This document shows, piece by piece, positions 61,125 to 64,000 of a DNA stretch of 64,000 nucleotides; positions within the stretch are counted from its first letter, which is position 1; every line of letters begins with the position of its first letter. Under the pieces are notes generated by a model that was given only the letters and a program-made list of their open reading frames with translations, was not told the origin of the DNA and made no database searches. The stretch spans positions 248,001 through 312,000 of the forward strand of contig NZ_VORU01000003.1 in NCBI RefSeq assembly GCF_007997135.1, given 5' to 3'. Made by a program: the position numbers and the translations under genes. The stretch is from Aequorivita lipolytica. GTDB taxonomy: Bacteria > Bacteroidota > Bacteroidia > Flavobacteriales > Flavobacteriaceae.

Positions 61125-61144
61125 TACCACTTTAAAGATCAATT

Positions 61145-61378
61145 ATGAAATATAAAGTAATTCCTTTCAGCACCTATATAGACCATAGGGCAGGTTTTTC
61201 CAAACTTGTGGCGCTACAATTAGAACAGCTAATAAACAAATATTCAGAACAAGGCTGGACCTATTTAAGGATGGAAACCGTGAGCAATCATGTAAGCGGA
61301 AATAAAGGTTTTTTTCGCTTTCAGGTAAAACCAGACACTGTTATGGTCAGCAATATGTTAGTATTTATAAAGAAGTAG
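61145..61378 (+). CDS. DUF4177-like small protein
   Basis: 77-residue soluble protein. It has the layout of DUF4177 proteins: an N-terminal strand (KYKVIPFSTYIDH), a helix with LQLEQLINKYSEQGWTYLRM, whose GW-Y motif is the family hallmark, and a C-terminal strand (VMVSNMLVFIKK). The function of the family is unknown. It lies downstream of two hairpins and convergent with the DUF5686 gene, which ends 47 bases later. Confidence 0.7.
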   Translation: MKYKVIPFSTYIDHRAGFSKLVALQLEQLINKYSEQGWTYLRMETVSNHVSGNKGFFRFQVKPDTVMVSNMLVFIKK

Positions 61379-61425
61379 GAAGCTATAGTTCTCCGTAAAA
61401 AGAAATTGGATATAGAAGTCTTGTT

Positions 61426-63918
61426 TTAAAACGTAAAACCAAAAACTCCAGTAACCCCAAACTTACGAGCACCGGGATTGTCGAGATAATTTCCGCGGAA
61501 GTTGAAGTCTAATCTGAAAACACGGAAGATATTGCCCACCCCAACACTCCATTCCCAATAGATATCTTCAGGGGCTTGATAAACTATATTAGAAGCATTT
61601 ACATCTTTGTTCTCTTGCGAAATTGTACCATATACAGCTCTAAAACCAACAACTTCACGCAGATCAAGCTTTCTGAGAAGCGGTATTCTAGAGAAAATTC
61701 TACCCCCAAAATTATGCTGCAAATGAAGCGAACCATAAGTATCGCTCACAAATTCATAATAATCCAATTGGGTAAAAGTATTGTATAGGCTAAAATAAGT
61801 CTGGTTTCCCGGTATCGGATTCAGTAAACTGAGCGGGACAGCGCCAATGGTAGTACCAACCTCAACGGTTGATAACAAGCGACCAATGCCTCCTATATTC
61901 CAAGGTTGCGTGTAAAGTGCCTGTATCTTTTTATACTCAAAATCACCACCCATTACGTCTTTCAACCCATAACTATAGCCAGCATAGAAAGACGGAAAGT
62001 CACCATCATTTATAATCGTTCGTTCCACGCCATAGCCTGAAGTTTTTCGGCCTGGAGCATATAAAAAACCTAATTGTATCTCAGCTTGCTTTAATTCGCT
62101 CTTTACTTCACCCGTAAATACGCCATCTTCCATTACCTTATAATCAATGCTGAAAGTTTCAGTCGCAGATTTCAATGTTCGGTAGGATCCTGTAAGGCGT
62201 AATACTAAATTCTTCCACGGTTCAATGTCAAATCCTAAGGTACTTAAGTTTATTCTTGAAAGCCTGTCATTGGCTCCAACTGATAATAATGATGAAGATG
62301 CAAGACTTCGCCCCAAAACGTCATTACTATTGGTCAAGCTTGCACCAGTTTGTTCTACATCGCGGCGATTACCACCAAAAATAGTAAGTCTGGATTTTCT
62401 GTCTAAAAGCAACTTGCCCGAAATACCATATTTGAAACGGTCATCTTTAAAACCATAGGCTCCAAAACCTTCCAATCTCCAAGGATCATTCTGACCAAAA
62501 TAGGTTCTTCCTCCCAAACGGATGCGCAATCCTTCAGCTTCATTGAAGCCGAAAATTGAAAAAACTGGACCAACATCAAAATTGTTTACTTCGTAATAGC
62601 CGCTCGCTAAAGTTGCGCCTACGTTGTAAAGCGCCTTAAAACGTCGTACCGTTTTAAGTGTGTCCAGCATTTTATAAACGCCCGTTTCGTCCTTACTTAA
62701 TTTTTCCATTCGGTTAGTATCCCAAAACTCATCGGGACGGTTATAAACCTCATAATTATATGGATCTACTTGCTGGGCATAAAACTGTTTGTCTTTTGGA
62801 ATATCAAAAACATAATTATCATATAAGGTGGTACGCTTACCATAAACACCCCTAGCTTCTTCTTTCTTTTTAAAACTGAAATCGCTCATAAAATAATCCC
62901 GAGTAATTAGAAAGGTAGAATCGTTCAACACTTCAAACTCCTGTTCAATATAAACATCGCGAACCCAGTTTAGGTTTGCGCTTTTGGAAGCTTGCAGATT
63001 AATCTCTTTTATGGCCCAAGTAGTATCGTTCACCCAAAAATCGCCTTTAAAAGTCAATTCGTTTTTTCGGCGGGGGTAATACACAATATTATAACACCAT
63101 TTGTTGTCGCGGTAAGCACTGTCGCGCAATACATAATTATATACATCTACTCCTGTTCGGGATAATGGACTTGTAAAAGCTTTATCGAAAAACTTCAGAT
63201 AGTTGTCATAAACGTCATACTCACTGTAAAGATCTTTTACGAAAGCGATGAGCGTTTGGTTATTTTGAAAACCTGAATTCTTATTTCCCTGCAGGACTTC
63301 CTTTTCTTCAGAAAATGAATTATCGCCATATACTTTGGAAGCAGCCTCGTTTATGAAAATAGGCAAATACGTATTCCCAGTTACGTTTGAAGTATCGGTC
63401 TGGTCGAAAATGAATTCCATCCCCTTGAAAACTCTACTTTTAATAAGCGAACTGTCAATAGTGTTTAAGTCAAATTCAAGCTTTTCGTATTTATCGTACT
63501 GATACTGATTGAATTTTTTAACACCGTTCTCTCTCCTATTTTCCCATATCTTCCGAAGAATATCTAAGGCAGGATTGTTCTTTTTTGAAGTTTTTCCGCT
63601 GTAAACAACCACCTCATCCAAGGCTGAAGCGCTTTCTTCCACAACAACTTCCATGTTATAGGTGGTCCGAGAAGTGAGTTCCACCTCTGTTGTAGTATAG
63701 CCTATAAAAGAAAAAATAACGGTTTCGTACGTTTTATCGCTTTCTAAGTAAAAACGGCCATTCTCATCAGAGATAGTTCCCTCCTGCGAATCCTTAAAAA
63801 TTACATTGGCAAAGGCTACTGGATAATCTGTAGCATCTTTTATAACACCGCTGACTTTGGTTTGAGAATATACCGAAGCACTTAAAGTCAAGAATAAAAA
63901 AAAGAATAGGTACTTCAT
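61426..63918 (-). CDS. DUF5686 / carboxypeptidase-regulatory outer-membrane protein
   Basis: 830-residue outer-membrane protein. The frame opens upstream (63954), but the ATG at 63918 gives a proper signal peptide (KYLFFFLFLTLSASVYSQ). A carboxypeptidase-regulatory-like Ig fold follows (about 20-105, TKVSGVIKDATDYPVAFANV), as in TonB-dependent receptors, then the DUF5686 region (about 125-350) and a C-terminal beta-barrel whose last strand is RKFGVTGVFGFTF. No TonB plug is present, so it is not an ordinary SusC. Its role in the outer membrane is not established. The region upstream to the window end holds only AT-rich sequence. Confidence 0.85.
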   Translation of the reverse strand: MKYLFFFLFLTLSASVYSQTKVSGVIKDATDYPVAFANVIFKDSQEGTISDENGRFYLESDKTYETVIFSFIGYTTTEVELTSRTTYNMEVVVEESASALDEVVVYSGKTSKKNNPALDILRKIWENRRENGVKKFNQYQYDKYEKLEFDLNTIDSSLIKSRVFKGMEFIFDQTDTSNVTGNTYLPIFINEAASKVYGDNSFSEEKEVLQGNKNSGFQNNQTLIAFVKDLYSEYDVYDNYLKFFDKAFTSPLSRTGVDVYNYVLRDSAYRDNKWCYNIVYYPRRKNELTFKGDFWVNDTTWAIKEINLQASKSANLNWVRDVYIEQEFEVLNDSTFLITRDYFMSDFSFKKKEEARGVYGKRTTLYDNYVFDIPKDKQFYAQQVDPYNYEVYNRPDEFWDTNRMEKLSKDETGVYKMLDTLKTVRRFKALYNVGATLASGYYEVNNFDVGPVFSIFGFNEAEGLRIRLGGRTYFGQNDPWRLEGFGAYGFKDDRFKYGISGKLLLDRKSRLTIFGGNRRDVEQTGASLTNSNDVLGRSLASSSLLSVGANDRLSRINLSTLGFDIEPWKNLVLRLTGSYRTLKSATETFSIDYKVMEDGVFTGEVKSELKQAEIQLGFLYAPGRKTSGYGVERTIINDGDFPSFYAGYSYGLKDVMGGDFEYKKIQALYTQPWNIGGIGRLLSTVEVGTTIGAVPLSLLNPIPGNQTYFSLYNTFTQLDYYEFVSDTYGSLHLQHNFGGRIFSRIPLLRKLDLREVVGFRAVYGTISQENKDVNASNIVYQAPEDIYWEWSVGVGNIFRVFRLDFNFRGNYLDNPGARKFGVTGVFGFTF

Positions 63919-64000
63919 ATGGGGTACTTCGTAAGGGGTAAAAATTAAGGGCAAAGTTGAGATAACAAAAAATAAATTTCAAATAAACAACAAACTTTAA

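Overview
The window comes from a member of the Flavobacteriaceae (Bacteroidota). The evidence is the block gldJ / porU-porV-cdd-pdhA-pdhC, several secreted proteins with a type IX secretion (T9SS) C-terminal sorting domain, AT-rich promoters of the Bacteroidota type (TTG-N18-21-TAnnTTTG), and families typical of the group (DUF5686/carboxypeptidase-regulatory protein, putative porin, choice-of-anchor B protein). The genus cannot be fixed from the sequence. This looks like core chromosome: no insertion sequence, prophage, plasmid gene or CRISPR array was seen.

Layout. 1-5.2 kb (minus strand): 3'-truncated mannose-1-phosphate guanylyltransferase, SprT-like metalloprotein, SDR oxidoreductase, and pyruvate dehydrogenase E2 and E1-alpha. 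5.4-13 kb: cytidine deaminase, then PorV and PorU (T9SS outer-membrane shuttle and sorting-signal peptidase), divergent from gliding lipoprotein GldJ. 13-17 kb: murF, two valine tRNAs (GAC and UAC), a YitT transporter and folC. 17-22.3 kb: a BNR-repeat T9SS substrate, a small toxin-antitoxin-like pair whose toxin is broken, and a TonB-ExbD-ExbB set. 22.3-27.6 kb: NhaD antiporter, amino-acid dehydrogenase, AnmK and acyl-CoA dehydrogenase. 27.9-38.6 kb: putative porin, RNase HII, a large lipoprotein, a hybrid two-component regulator, an OmpA-family protein and a TapB-like gene cut by a stop codon. 38.6-46.6 kb: lipB, two T9SS or adhesin-like genes, a secreted metalloprotease and small lipoproteins. 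46.9-54.8 kb: lysS, a diheme lipoprotein, two small secreted proteins, hemL, a glucosaminidase and a D-cysteine desulfhydrase/ACC-deaminase homologue. 55-64 kb: three tandem secreted paralogues, a choice-of-anchor B T9SS substrate, a DUF4177-like protein and a DUF5686 outer-membrane protein.

How the genes connect. PorU and PorV process and export proteins with the T9SS C-terminal domain; at least four such substrates are in the window (17118, 39406, 42531 and 57677). GldJ belongs to the linked gliding machinery. The ExbB/ExbD/TonB set energises outer-membrane transport. Central metabolism is represented by PDH E1-alpha/E2, acyl-CoA and amino-acid dehydrogenases, and cell-wall metabolism by murF, anmK and a glucosaminidase.

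The least ordinary signals are: (i) a dispersed AAATTCCAAATAAA inverted-repeat family at the edges of four promoter regions, in two cases seeming to supply the -33 box; (ii) a second repeat family (TCGACTTCGCTCAG type) that forms a tandem array and also seems to have inserted in frame into anmK; (iii) folC, whose conserved N-terminus lies upstream of any ATG/GTG/TTG and would need an ATC start; (iv) two genes interrupted by single in-frame TAA codons; (v) a tRNA-Val with C33; and (vi) a tandem trio of uncharacterised secreted proteins. I found no convincing new multi-gene defence or biosynthetic system.
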